From NCBI GenBank assembly GCA_028551475.1, contig CM052359.1, positions 13,827,583 to 13,891,582 on the forward strand: a DNA stretch of 64,000 nucleotides. The letters are read 5' to 3'. Source of the stretch: Casuarina equisetifolia. Lineage: Eukaryota > Streptophyta > Magnoliopsida > Fagales > Casuarinaceae. This document shows positions 51,101-63,902 of this stretch, in pieces (within the stretch, counting starts at the first letter, position 1; each line of letters begins with the position of its first letter). The notes below the pieces were generated by a model, which saw nothing but the letters and a program-made list of their open reading frames with translations, was not told where the DNA came from and ran no database searches. A program made the position numbers and the translations under genes.

Positions 51101-54100
51101 GGTATGTTCACAGTTGAAATATTCTACCATTAGAAATATTCTACGCTAATGGTAGAATATTTCCGACTGATTTTTGGTATATATCTGCCTCTTATAGCTT
51201 TTAACTCATTTAAAAAAAAATATGAAATTAATTTTGTAGTGGTTTTTAATGTCTGCATTTAGCTAATTACGAGGAAAGGGGGCAGTTCTCGCCAAAACTG
51301 TCTGCTTTGATTTAGGTTTTAGAGGCAATCATAGTTCTTTCACTTTTTATTCTCTTATTATCTCTTTGCTATTGGAGTCGGATATAATATAATGTTGCAA
51401 TGCAGGGCACCGCAAGTGTACTTTGTAGGTGAAACTGTTAAGAATTTGAAGGCAGAAGTGGCAAGGGGCGCAAAGCTTAAGTGCAGCAGATGTGGACAGA
51501 AGGGAGCAGCTTTGGGCTGTTATGCAAAATCCTGTCGGAAAAGCTATCACCTTCCCTGTGCTGCAGCAATAACAAATTGTCGCTGGGATCATGTAATTGC
51601 ACCATGCCCTCTCATTTAGTGTCATGGTGATTTGTTGTTGTCCCCTGTCTCTTTTTGTTTCAATCAGTTAGTTAAACTTTGACCATCAGTGGCTTGCTGC
51701 TATTTGGTTTCTTGCAGGAAAACTTTCTTATGCTCTGTCCATCACATTCTTCGGTCAAGTTTCCAAATGAGAAGTCCAACAAGTCCAAAAAACATGATTC
51801 TAAGGACCATTCTCTACCAAGTCAGCGGTGCGACATCCTTGTCTTTGCTACTTTGATGCTTGATAACTGAATCCATTTTGGTGTTTCATTCCGATAAATA
51901 ATTGAGATTGCCTTTTCATTTTGTTTTATTTTACTTTGTCCAAAGTACTTGGAGTATAAAAGTTCTAACGGTAAAATTGGCTTGTCATATAACTACTTTA
52001 AAGAATATTTTGAAAGCATCATGTAGTTCTTAATTGTATGGATACATGGCTAGCTCTAAAGTATATATTGGAAGTTTCGCTCCCTGTTAAAGGGAAACAA
52101 AGAAGGAAAGATGTCTTTTTACTTTTATCTCTTGAAGTTAAATGGCTTCTTTACAATTATTTGTTTCACTTGACTAATTTGAATACTAAATAAATGATCA
52201 CACTAGGAAGTACAGAAGATACGAAATGATTGCTATACCTCTACCTGTTTTGTACTCAATTGATTATTTTGGGATATGTATTAGATATGTCTTCATAAAT
52301 AAAAAAGGAATAAGTTTTTCTTATGGGTATCTATAGAAAGGGTTCATTTCTTTCTCATGTAAATTATTTTTAACAAGTATTATTGCTTGCAACAAAGTGG
52401 TGATTTATCTGGGAAACATGCGATCAAATGTTTAGAAAGTTAGAAACTTAAAATTTATAGTTTAATCACATGCTTTAATGTCATTTATTGCTGCAAAGTT
52501 GGTTTGGATATTCGGATTTGTCCTATGCCTTAAAAGGTTTGTTTTCTACTTTTCAAACTAAAACTGGGCAATTGTACATAACATGTAGGCATTTGCATAT
52601 CAAATGTTAAATGATATTAATAACAAATCTCAATCTGTATCTATTTCTCTTTCTATCTCATTTCTGAGTCGATGGTTCATAAAGGATACACATATACTTT
52701 GGCATTTGATGGGATTTCAGAAGACAAATTATGTTTTCTAAAGTAGGTACTTTTTGGCATTATTTTGGAAAGCTTTGAAGTTATATACTTCGGCAGTTCC
52801 CTATAAAATTATAAGGAAATCTCTAAGTTATTAATATCTGCTTCTATCTCATTTCAGTTGCCAGACTAGGTTGTCTTTCAATATTTGATGTAGTCCTCAT
52901 TTTCTGCCATTTCAAATGCAGAACTCCTCAGCAGTCCAAACTTTGGGTAGCTCCTAATGGCGCCGTAGAGTGGGTTATATGTGGATCTGCTCTATCTGCT
53001 GAAGAGAAGGTTAGTTCGAATCGGATGTGTTCTTTTTATCATTCACATGATTCTTTGTCATAACCTTCTGAAAAAGGAAATAGTTTCCTTTTTTGGGTTT
53101 CCCAAAGTCTCTCCGAGACTTTAGGCTTGTTTGATTGTTAGCAGCTCATTGAAGTCAAATGACCAAATTGTTTTGCTGAAAACATAATTTGTCATTTCAT
53201 CTCCTCAAATCATTTTAGATGAACTTATTCTCTTTATTTGCATTAGTGTGTGAGATAGGAATTGAGAAGCTGAAGCACTTGAGCTATTGGTGGTTGAATA
53301 TCCAATTTTAGGACATGCATGCGGATTTTTATAATTTTTCAAATTATTCTATTTGTGAGTAATCAAGTGAGATGTTTTTTCACGTTTTCCCCTTAAATAA
53401 CTTTTGCTATAGGTGCTTTTGGTCAAGTTTGCCAGCATATGTGGTGCAACTGTGACTAAGAGCTGGAAACGAAATGTAACACACGTAATTGCAGCCACTG
53501 ATGCGCAAGGTGCATGCACCAGGACGCTGAAAGTTCTCATGGCCATTTTAAATGGGAGATGGATTGTTAAGATGGGCTGTAAGTTATACCGGTGCCTTTA
53601 ATGCTGTTGGTTCAATTAATTGTGTCAAATTACTCATGCCCTTCTTTGGCTTTGTTTAGTAATTCCTGGCTATATCTTTGCATTTTCTTGCTCTTTCATG
53701 GAACTGGGGATCAAGAGAGGGGTGAAACTCTTGGAGATCACATGAAAGAGAAAATGTTTCCCCTGTTTTTCATTTTCTACACAAAAGAAAGGGATTATCT
53801 TGCATGAAGAACTTGGAATTCTGCGTCCATAAATAATTCTACGAGTCCGACATTAGCATTTAGAGATCAATATGAAACGGCAACTAAGGGCTTTTTATGT
53901 GTCTTTATTGTTGTTTCTTACCCTGATTTGTTCCTTGGTATCAATTCATTTGACTCATGCGTCGGATTACCTTTAAACGCTGGGTTTGCAGGGATAAAAG
54001 CTTGCATGGAAGCTATGCATGCTGTGGATGAAGAACCTTATGAAGTTAGTCTTGACAACCAGGGGTGTTCTAATGGCCCCAGAACTGGCAGGCTTATGGC

Positions 54101-54657
54101 TTTAAGTAATGTAAGTCTAATTCCCTTACGAATATTGCTCTCAAACTTCTTGCAGCTGGAATATCTATGTTACTTTCCAGATAATCCCCTCATGATAACT
54201 AATGTGAAATAGGAGGATGGCTATTATTCCCTACTTGCAAATTTTCATTATTCGTGTAGTCTCATGGTATTTAGTTGAATAAACTGATTTCTTAAGTTTT
54301 TTCTAGATGCCAAAGCTCTTCAACGGGTTGAAATTCTATTTTTCTGGTGATTTTCTGCTCGAATACAAGGATGACCTCCAAAATTTGATTGTAACTGCTG
54401 GAGGTACTGTTTTGGAAAGCACAGAAGAATTGGTACCACAAAGCTGCGGTGATCAGGAAGCTTCGGGGGGGAGGATGCTAGTTGTCTACAGCCTTACCTC
54501 GCCAGAAGGCTGTAAAGTAGGGGAAGAAGTTGACATTCTTTGGAAGAGATTGAGTGAAGCACAGGATGTAGCTGCACATATTAGGTCCCGAGTAATTGGT
54601 CACACTTGGATTTTGGAATCAATTGCTGCGTGTAAATTGCAGCCTTTTGTGATCTGA
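48145..54657 (+). CDS. BARD1: BARD1/ROW1, BRCA1-associated RING domain protein
   Basis: The protein has 738 residues in 13 exons: 48145-48239, 48969-49022, 49138-49208, 49417-49527, 49631-50055, 50498-50836, 50988-51088, 51406-51592, 51718-51827, 52922-53009, 53413-53578, 53992-54110 and 54307-54657, all GT-AG and in phase. It follows Arabidopsis BARD1 (about 714 aa) throughout. The RING finger is complete: C29, C32, C44, H46, C49, C52, C63, C66. A variable linker follows. The extended PHD starts at C355-x2-C358 and includes VIHVHRLC, WAPQVYF, CSRCGQKGAALGC and SYHLPCA. Two BRCT repeats (about 505-600 and 622-735) close the protein, ending GHTWILESIAACKLQPF. The plant protein pairs with BRCA1 as a ubiquitin ligase in recombination repair and, as ROW1, restrains WUSCHEL. 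The start follows the family N terminus (NPWVLHFQKLG). The gene appears intact. Confidence 0.95.
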
Positions 54658-55302
54658 CATTAAGTTTTTGTTGTTGGTCCAGTATCATTGAAAGTTTGTC
54701 GGGGCCATTATGTATATGATTTAAGTTTTATAAATTCCAATAGAGCTATCTTCTTGCTTGCAGCAAAGTGATTTGTGTATGGTTCCGGACTTCTGTTCAG
54801 TGACAGCATTTTTTATGCAGATGTTTTGTTGTTTCGAGGAATAAGCTTGTTTAAAATCCCAGATGTGACTAAGTTGTACGATTAAATACAATTCAATATC
54901 AATATCTTTCTGCTACGGATGGCCATGAAGTATGGAATTGTTTAGTTTGACATGGAAGGGAATTCTAAATCAATGTCAGATTCTCCTTTTCAGGTCTCAC
55001 AATGAATTCAATTATTTGTTTGGCATTTGATCTGACTTTTCTCACTTTTCAAGAAATGCATTGAACATTTCACCATTTGTTTTCTATCAAAATATAGAAT
55101 AAGAAAAAACAACATTCACAAATCTATCGGAACAACTTCCAAAAGAAATAGAATTTTTTAAAAAAGAAAAAAGAAAAGAAAAGAAGAAAAACGTTGACCA
55201 CTTTTAATACACGCTAAAAAGATATAGAACTTTGATAATAAGCTTTCGTTGGGCAATTGATCGATATTGAGAATATGGGCTCGGGCTGAATTTTGAACCT
55301 GA
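54658..55302. other. 3' flank of BARD1, nothing else recognised
   Basis: Contains the probable BARD1 3' UTR and AT-rich spacer up to the NPF pseudogene. A purine-rich run lies near 55160-55190. No gene or repeat is seen. Confidence 0.45.
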
Positions 55303-55757
55303 TCAGTTTAGGCTTTTTTTCATGACTTCGTTATCTTGTGATGAAGCTTTGCTCGGAGAAGCTTCCATGGCTATGCCTCTCTGGGATTTCGTCATGTCAG
55401 TATAAGCAAACAAGTTAGGGACAAGCATTAAGAGGAGGCAATTCAGAAAGCTCAAGACGCCAAGAAAGCATAGTAGTAGTCTAAATGGGAGACATTCAGA
55501 TTATATCCAACCTTTGTGGCCTCGTCGCTTGGTGATATCAGAAACTGTACGCAAAAGTAAACTGCTGAAAAAGTGCCCAACTCCGACGCTGGTAGTGAAA
55601 TACAAAGTTCCCAAGCTTTTCATGCATTAGGGAGCTTGATCGTAGAAAAACTCAAGCTTCGACTTCCACGAAGCAATCGGCGACACCCATCAACGCAAAC
55701 TGTGGGAGGAGAACTAAGATGGAGAGAGGAACTGTATCGCTTTCCAGCATGTCGTTT
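55303..55757 (-). pseudogene. Broken 3' end of an NRT1/PTR (NPF) transporter gene
   Basis: On the minus strand about 150 codons resemble the C-terminal part of plant NPF/POT membrane transporters: TVPLSILVLLPQFALMGVAD, then after a frame change KLEFFYDQAP, a stop, SLGTLYFTTSVGVGHFFSSL, LLRTVSDITKRRGHKGW, a further stop and frame change, LDYYYAFL, then LSFLNCLLLMLVPNLFAYTDMTKS and a terminal stop at 55303-55305. In intact relatives these run in one frame and include the last two or three membrane helices. The upstream 400 or more residues are absent, and similarity stops exactly where an LTR-like sequence begins at 55759. Identity is from memory of the family; substrate unknown. Confidence 0.82.
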
Positions 55758-55758
55758 T

Positions 55759-56232
55759 TGTTAGGATTGGTAAAATAATTAGGTTAAAGGGTAGAATTGT
55801 TATTACAATCATAGTCTTTATATAATTGTGGAATCAAAAAATATCTTTTAAATATAGTGAGATTTCTAGTAGTATCGGATTAGAATTCTTATTCTTTGTA
55901 AAAGTAAATTTTTCTAATAATATTCAACTAAAATTCCTTTAAATTGGAGAAGTATAAAAAAATCTAGAAGGTGAGTAGAGAAAGTTCTCTTAAGGGGCTA
56001 ATTATTGGAAAGAACACTTCTTATAGATTCTAGTTGATGAGAGAATTCATGAGATACCTATTTATGGAGAGAGAAAATATGCAAAAATTTATTGAAAAGA
56101 TACTATAGGAAACATAGGATATTATGATATTCTAAATTTCTTAAATTTATTATATTTAGGTATATACATTCTTATATATATGTGTTCCATTTCTAAGTGA
56201 ATGATGTGATTTGACTGAATTTCTCTAATAGT
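55759..56232 (+). repeat. Putative copia-type LTR truncating the NPF pseudogene
   Basis: It begins tgttagga directly at the pseudogene break. It ends near 56232 in aagtgaatgatgtgattt and gaatttctctaata, which resembles the ends of many plant copia LTRs, with the expected final CA decayed. No second copy or target duplication is visible, so this is tentative. Confidence 0.4.
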
Positions 56233-57184
56233 TTTCTTTGGCATTGTTGAGTCTCTTTTGTTCAACAAAGAAAGCCATGGCCATGATAACAACATGCAAA
56301 ACCAGGCTAATGCCTAGTCTCTACAGGAAGGGTGATCCCTATGGGGTTTTCGTGTACTATCGAACTGTTGGAACAAAGTAGCGATTGTAGATTATGACAG
56401 TTATCAACATGAAGATCGATACAATTGCCACGAGCGATGCTAGAGGGATTGTGAAATAAGGACCAAGACTTCGATTTAGAGTGCTTCCCTATTTGATGAA
56501 GAACGTGCTTACTTGAGATATTATGGTGTTGGGGATGACTATGACGAGCAAAACAGGAAGCATTTTCATCATCTATTTGGTTTCTTTTACTTGGGTCAAT
56601 AGACATAGCATCCATAGTGAGCTTGGTCCAGTCTTCGCCATTGCTTTGTCAAGGAATCTATAGGCAATAAACGATTTCATATAAATTCAAACTTTTAGTT
56701 CTCATGGTTTGATTGTCCATTAGTTTGTCTAAGGAACTTCATGAACGTTGTTTGAATGGTGTCAAACCTAGTACCTTTTCAGTTCCAAGCACACTAGCTA
56801 TAACTAAACTAGCACATATTGATGATTCGGGTTTTAACCCTAGGAAAACAACAAACAAAAGTTTGAATATGTAAAAACAACATTCTCTCGCATGTTGATT
56901 GAACTTATCATGAAAAGGGAGAGGAGTGATGTTGCAAACCCAACTATTTAGATTAGAATCATTTGGTAACTCTTCTTAAGTTACCAAAGTAGAGGACTAA
57001 ACTTCTAATTTGTTATCTTAAAAATTTTAATATATTATGCTAAATAATGTTAAAATATCATGCCTTGTTTGTATCTTGCTGTCAAATACTCAATATTTGT
57101 AAAAAAAAAAAAAAAGTTCTCTTATAACCTAATTTTAAGAAATAAATAATAACTCTAACATTGTTAAAATACAGTAGTATTTGG
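56233..57184. other. Degenerate, probably retroelement-derived
   Basis: A 102-codon minus-strand ORF (56307-56615) is open but I do not recognise its product. Plus-strand frames are also broken. A poly-A run lies near 57100-57115. It may be interior sequence of the element whose LTR lies at 55759, but I cannot show this. Confidence 0.3.
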
Positions 57185-59733
57185 GTAATAAAAATTACTT
57201 CTTCATTGATAATAAAGAAAAACCTTAATACGATCTAGGTTACAAATGGGAAAAATTGTTCATGTATTAAGAGAAAGCAATGAATCTATACATGTACTTA
57301 TACAAAAATGAAAATGCTGATGAGGAAGTCTCGCATGTCACTATCCCATCCAAGTTCCCATGAGTCATGTTCTCTGTAAGGAAAGGATTGCACAATAGCT
57401 ATATGAGTGGTTGTTGTCGAGTAAGCTTGTATACGAATATCCCCTCTTAATCTAATGGTCGATAGGAATTAATGACACTTAACTTGCCAAGAAGATGAGC
57501 ATGTTGATTTGCTCCTAGGGCTTTAGTAAGAACATCCAGTAATTGGTCTCTTGTTCCAACATGTTGAGTTTTGATTAGCCTATGTATAATCTTTTCCCTA
57601 ATGAAGTGACAATCAACGTCTATGTGTTTAGTATGTTAATGTACCATAGGATTTGTTCCAAGTTCTATTACAGCCTTGTTGTCACATTACAATATTACTA
57701 GGCGAGGGACTTCAACCCCCGTGTCTCCCAAAAGACTTAACAACCATCATAGGACGTAAAAGTCATGGCTTGACACTTTACTTCTGTGAAAGAAAGAGAT
57801 ATCACCACTTGTTTCTTGCTTTTTCAAGATATAAGTGCATCTCCAAGCATAATACAAAATTTGATAACTGATTTTTTGCCAACCTTACAAATGACATAGT
57901 CTAAATTACAGTATGTACTCATCTTGTAACCTCTAGAAGTGGGAATGAATAAACCAATGCTTGGGTAACTTTTCAAGTGTCTTACCAATCTACTGGCTAC
58001 TTCCTAATGAGATTTATTTGATGAATGCATAAACTGAGCCAATTGTGGATTGTGTAGGAAATGTTAAGTCTCATGCTAATAAGGTAGTTCAATTTCCTAT
58101 GAGTTGCTGATACTTAAGCAAATTGCTTAGAATCGAATCATCATCTTGGGGTACTTGTGCTTTTTAATCATGCTTGAAAGTGGTCAACAACAAGTTGGGT
58201 CAACAACAAGTTGATGTCCATGGGGTTATCAACCGGGTTTTTCTCCCCTAGTCCCATCTTGTTTATTATCTCGAGAATGTACATACATTAACTTAAGTGG
58301 ATTCCTTTGTCATCTTTAAGGACTTTAATTCCAAGAAAAAACTTAAGTTCTTTAAGAAAAAAAAACTTAAATTCTAAGATCTCTCAAGTCCTTGATATGG
58401 AAGACAAAATGAATGTATGCCTTCAATTCTTATAAGTCATTAGTGTCATTGCTAGTAATGAGTATATTATCAACGTAAATCATGAGGATGACCACAAGAT
58501 TATCTCTTTGTTTGACAAATAATGAGGTATTGTGCATGGAGTCCGAATATCCAATTGCAAGCAATGCCTTTATGAACTTTTCATACCATTATTTGATCAC
58601 TTGCTTGAGTCCATGGACTTTTTCAGCTTGCAAACTTTCTTGATATTCTTTATTGGATACCATGGTGGAAACCTCATACAAACCTCTTAATTGAAATCTC
58701 CTTGTAGAAAAGCATTGTTAACATCTATTTGATTGATGTTCCATTAATGTTGAGCTGCTAAGGAAAGGGCACACTTGATTGTAATGTGTTTTAAAACATG
58801 AATGAATATCTCATGGTAATCTACTCATTTCTTTTAACTAAACCCTTTAGGCATTAGTCGAGCCTTGTATACCCACTTGCAACCTATAGGCTTTCTTTCC
58901 TGTGGTAGGTCCACTATTTCCCATGTGTTGTTTTTGTTTAGTGTCTTGATCTCTTGTTCCATGCTTCTTGCCATTTAGGATTACCAATTACCTCATAATG
59001 ATGGATTGATTTAGTCTTAGCAAAAATAGATGTAATGAAATGCTAACTATTTGATGGCAAATGACCATATGAAATGTAGGTCAAAAAGGGGTAAGTAGAG
59101 GATTCATTTTCTACTATATTAATGGTAGGGTAAATGTAGTTTTTCAACCATAAAGGGGGTTTGGTGGGTCTAGTGGAGTGTTTAGTAACTTGTGGTTGTG
59201 ATTCTAAAGGGTTCTTTAATGTGGGTATGATGTCATAAGGTTTAAGTGATGGTGGTGGTGGTATGGGTGTGCGATTTCGTGTGTGTGATTTTGAATTGGT
59301 TTTGATTAGTGGCCATTTAAGTCACTAGCAGTAGGTGATGATTGTGTGGAGTCAAAAGGTATCTTATGATTATGCACCTTTAGGACTTTTGGATTGAATT
59401 TAGTTAAAGGCATATATGCATAGTCACTTGTTACTTGGGCCTTACTTGTGAAAAAGGGAAGGTGTTCTCATAAAACCCTACATCTTGACTCATAAAGAAT
59501 TTATCCTTTTCAAGATCATAAAACATATCCCATGAAAATGCTCTAGATCGCTCGAGGGCAAACTTTTCCATTGGCTTTACAATGGTGACATGACATAGAC
59601 ATGCAAAAACCCTAAGATGTGAAAACTTGGGTGTCTTTTTGAAAAGTTTTTCAAAAGGTGTTTTTCCATGTGAAACAAAAGATGACATTTTATTATTAAG
59701 ATAGGTAGGCAAGTCAAGAGCTATTGCTCCCAC
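57185..59733 (-). mobile_element. Copia retrotransposon remnant, minus strand
   Basis: Read on the minus strand from 59733 downward: integrase C-terminal part (59431-59733, open for 100 codons, with GKTPFEKLFKKTPKFSHLRVFACLCHV), reverse transcriptase around 58.4-58.9 kb including IYVDN, and the RNase H end near 57.55-57.7 kb (a KHIDVDCHFIREKI-like stretch, then DQLLDVLTKAL). The last part, to about 57185, looks like the 3' LTR start. Stops and frameshifts are frequent. The 5' half (gag, protease, integrase core) is missing; the sequence changes abruptly to gypsy pol at about 59.73 kb. Confidence 0.82.
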
Positions 59734-62662
59734 ATCAATCTCCCTGGGTTGATTAGGATTGCCCTTAAATCCTTAAGATCAAAATCTTCCAAATAGGGGG
59801 ATAAGTCACCAACATTGAATGTGGAAAAAACTCCTTCATATTCACTTCGCAAATTGATTTTGTATGCATTATTCCCAACTTTGAAAATCATTTCAAAAGG
59901 GCCATTAGCTCGAAGGGCTAACTTGTTCTTTCTCTTAGACAAAAATTGGTCCTTTCACAAATGTACCCAAACTAAGTCCCTTAGATGAAATTAAGAAGGC
60001 TTTTGATACTTATTGGCCATCCTTTTGTAGCTTCATTAGCCTTTTCTATTTGAGAACGAACTCTCTCATGAAACCTTTTCATGACTTTGGCCTTCTCAAT
60101 TGCATCCAAACTAACTTGGGTATCAAGAGGCAGAGAGGTTAGCTTAATAGGAGTAATGGGATTGATGTCATACACTACCTTAAATGGTGAATGCCCAGTT
60201 ATAAAACTTGGAGCTCGATTATGAGTGAACTCTGCATGGGCAAGTTTCATGTCCCAATTCTTCAGACTTTGGTTGACCATAGTGCGTAAGAGAGTTCCTA
60301 ATGTGTGATTGGTAACCTTAGTTTGGCCATCGGTTTAAGGATGATGAGAAGTGCTAAATAGGAGCTTGGTGCCAAGTTTTGCCTATAGAGTTCTCCAAAA
60401 ATGACTCAAAAACTTGGTATCCCAATCAAACACAATAGTCTTTAGAATTCCATGCAATCTCATAATCTCCTTGAAGAATAAATCAACAACGTTAGAGGCA
60501 TCTTCAGTCTTATGGCGTGCAGTGAAGTGTGCCATTTTTGAAAACCGATCGACTACCACCATGATCAAGTCCTTGCCTCGTTGAGTTCTTGGTAGTGCCA
60601 CAATGAAATCCATGCTTAAATCTTCCCAAGGTTGGTCTAGCATTAGCAAAGGGACATAAGGCCCTAACTTGAAGTGACTCTTTGCCCTCTAACATGTACC
60701 ACATCTTGAGATGATAGCTTAGACATCTCCTAGCATCTTTGACCAATAAGTGTTCCTTCAGAATCTCCAAAGTCTTGTTGACCCCAAAATGACCAGCCAA
60801 TCCTCCTCCATGTGTTTCCCTTACAAGCAATTCTCAAAAGGACCTCTTTGGGACACACAACTGATTCCCTTTGAAAAGAAAGCCCTCATGAACCATATAA
60901 TCTCCATTAGTACCCTTTGCACATTCAGCCATAAGTGAGGACATATCCACATCCTCAAGATACTGTTCTTTCATAAGTTAAAAATTGAGTACTCTAGTTC
61001 TAGAGTAGTAAGCAGACAATGCATCTACAACAACATTAGCTACATTTGGTTTATAACGTGAAACTGATAACTCTATTTTTATAGAGTTATTTTACCTATT
61101 TTTTAGGCAATAAATAATACAATGCTTATGAGAAAATATTTGAACTCCTATTATTTATTTGAATTTGTCTTGTTTTTGTAGCATAATGAGGCAAGGAGAA
61201 AAGGGATGAACATGGAGAACCTGATGCTTATTGTGTGGCAAAATTGTAATATCAAGATCAAGAGAGTCAAGATGGGCTTGGGCTTTGGATAATTGTTATT
61301 AGATTTTCTATTGTTATTGGATTTTCTATTTAAATAGAAAACCCAGTCATGTTAGGAATTCAAGTCTCAATTAATTTAGGAGTTCAAAACCCAATTGTTT
61401 TAGGTCTCTAAAATCTAATTATACTAGGATAGGAGGTAGGTATAAACCTAAACCCTATTTAAGAGAAGAGAAGAGGCAAAAGAAAGAAAAGGAGGAAATT
61501 GAGCACAACTCAAGAAAGAAGCCAAGAATTCAAGGTTTTCTTGAAGAGAAGACAAAAAGGGTGACAGACTTCTTGTTCTTGGATTCAAGATGCCTTCTTT
61601 ATTTCTTATTACCATTCTTCCTCATTATTTCTTTATGTTTTAGTTTATTTTTGTTAGAGCTACGATGTAACCTAATTATGATGGTATGAATCTTATGATT
61701 ATTATGTTTTGCAAGATATTTTATTTATGTGAAGTTACATATTACGGAGTTTAATGCTTTTAGGTGATTAGCTACCACTTAGATGACTTGATTTGCATGT
61801 TAAAGACCGACAGGAAATAGCATGCAGTTACTTCTTGTAATATGTAACCATAAATTAAATATGGATAGACATATACCATATTGTTTGTGTGGCTTTTGGT
61901 GTAAACTGGGAATATTCATAGATCCTAATGCATTTGGTTTGTTTCAATTCACATATAGAGATATAGTGAATTAATGAACTAAGTAGATAAATTAGAAAAT
62001 TCTGCCATCACATAGGATAGTAAATAAATTAGAAAATTCTGCCATCACATAGATATTATCTCTCTTGCAAGCATAAATAATCAATATTAGTACCTAGTAA
62101 TTATGGTGAAGTCATATGCTCTAACATATTTCTTTTATTAAGTTTTCTTAGACTTAGTTAGTTAATTTATCATCCATCAATTTGGTTTGCTAGATAAAGT
62201 CTAGGAGTTATTCACCGTTAGTAATTAGTTGGTCTAGTAATCACCAATCTCTGTGGGACGATATCTTTCTTATCATTATATTACTTGTTCGACATGTTCA
62301 CTTGCATTTAGATTTCACCGAACAGAAACAAATGAAAAAGATTGGAGAAATTCTAACCATTTTGCATGCCTTGGGTTGAGTTTATGTTGGCCATTTAAGA
62401 ACTTCAAAGCTTAATGATTTGATTGTAGAACAAATTGCAAGCCTTAAGTAATGACTCCAATGATCTAATTCCCTCACAATTGCATAAAATTCCTTATCAT
62501 AGTGGAGTAGTTCCTTTTGCATTCATTAAACTTCTCATTAAAATAAGTTAAGGGCTTTTTGGCTTGAATGAGGACAACACCTATTCTAATGCCACTAGCA
62601 TTACACTCCACTTCAAAGACCTTATCAAAGTCTGGTAAGGCAATAATTGAAGCTTCACACAA
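59721..62662 (-). mobile_element. Ty3/gypsy pol remnant, minus strand, split by an LTR
   Basis: Minus-strand pieces in gypsy order: RNase H near 62474-62662 ([17 protein letters not shown]), RNase H end before and after the inserted LTR (HAKWLEFLQ, then an NVVVDALS-like piece at about 61.03 kb), an integrase zinc-binding segment near 60.75-60.83 kb (THGGGLAGHFGVNKT), integrase core at 60383-60649 ([31 protein letters not shown]), integrase continuation at 59981-60280 (AHAEFTHNRAPS, TGHSPFKVVY), and the C-terminal FNVGDLSPYLEDFDLKDL piece at 59721-59942. It is full of stops and frameshifts and is not functional. No LTR of its own is visible in the window. Confidence 0.87.
61065..62324 (+). repeat. 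Solo LTR, family B, inserted in gypsy RNase H
   Basis: This 1260-bp element begins tgataactc and ends accgaaca, flanked by a 5-bp duplication gaaac (61060-61064 and 62325-62329). Removing it rejoins the gypsy RNase H reading in register. It contains an imperfect tandem duplication of about 40 bp near 61980-62050. A second copy of the same LTR starts at 62663. The orientation is set arbitrarily because no promoter or interior is seen. Confidence 0.87.
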
Positions 62663-63902
62663 TGATAACTCCATTTTTATAGAGTTATTTTACCTATTTT
62701 TAGGCAATAAATAATGTAATGCTTATGAGAAAATATTTGAATTTCTCTTTATATACTTAAATTTGCCTTTTTTTGTAGAATAAGGAGACATGGAAAAAAA
62801 GAACAAACATGGAAAACCTGATGCTTATTATATGACAAAATATGGTCAAAATATCAAGATTAAGAAAATCAAGATGAGCTTAGGCTTTGGATGATTGTTA
62901 TTAGATTTATTATTATTATTATTGGGTTTTCTAAATAATTAGAAAACCTGATCATATTTAGAGTTCAAAACCTAATTGTTTTAGAGATTAAAAACTCAAT
63001 TTTACTAGAATATGAGATAGTTTTAAACCTAAACCCAATTTAAGAAAAGAGGCAAAAAAAAAAGAGATAAGGAAATTGAGCATAACTTAAGATAAAAGCT
63101 AGGAATTCAAGGTTTTCTTAAAAAAAAAACAAAAAGAGTAACAGACTTCTTGTTCTTGGATTTAAGATGTCTTCTTTATTTCCTATTATTGTTCTTCCTT
63201 AGTATTTCTTTATGCTTTAGTTTACTTTCGTTAGAACTACGATATAATCTAATTATGATAGTATGAATCTTATGATTGTTATGTTTTGTAAGACATTTTG
63301 TTTATGTGAAGTTATATATTACTATGTTTAATATTTTTAAGTGATTAGCTACTACTTAAATGCTTTGATTTGCATATTTTAGATCAATAAGAGATAATAT
63401 GCAATTACTTTTTGTAATGTGTAACCATAAATTAAATATGGATAAACATATATCATATTGTTTGTGTGGTTTTTGGTGTAAGCTGAGAATCTTAGAATAG
63501 CTTTTTGTAATGTGTAATCATAAATTAAATATGGATAATCATATATTATATTGTTTGTGTGATTTTTGGTGTAAGCTGAAAATGTTCATAGATTCTAATA
63601 TATTTGGTTTGTTTCAATTCACATATAAAGATATAGTAAATTAATGAACTAAGTAAGTTTGCTATACCTAGACATAAGATAATAAATAAATTAAGAAGTT
63701 TTGCTATCACATAGATATTATCTATCTTATAAGCATAAATAATTAAAATTAGTACCTAGTAGTTATGGTGAAGTCGAATGCTCTAACATATTTCTTGTAT
63801 TTAATTTTATTAAATTTAGTTAGTTAATCTATCATATATTATTTTGATTTGTTAGATAAATTCTAGGAGTTATTCATTGTTAGTAATTAGTTGGTCTAGT
63901 AA
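62663..63902 (+). repeat. LTR family B, copy 2, interrupted at the window edge
   Basis: It starts tgataactcc and runs parallel to 61065-62200 with many substitutions, in the same orientation. It breaks off at 63902 where an LTR of family A is inserted, so its end lies outside the window. It also sits in the gypsy pol: RNase H coding stops at its left edge. An internal tandem duplication of about 95 bp (the taatcataaattaaatatgg and tgtttgtgtg blocks) lies near 63410-63590. Confidence 0.82.

Noticed and set aside
56307-56615. 102-codon minus-strand ORF as a gene
   Set aside because: It is open but unrecognised, lies between an LTR-like sequence and a copia remnant, and has no neighbouring exons or similarity.
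61065-63902. The two family B LTRs as the pair of a single element
   Set aside because: Only 338 bp of gypsy pol on the opposite strand separates them, and copy 1 has its own 5-bp duplication on both sides, so it is a solo LTR.
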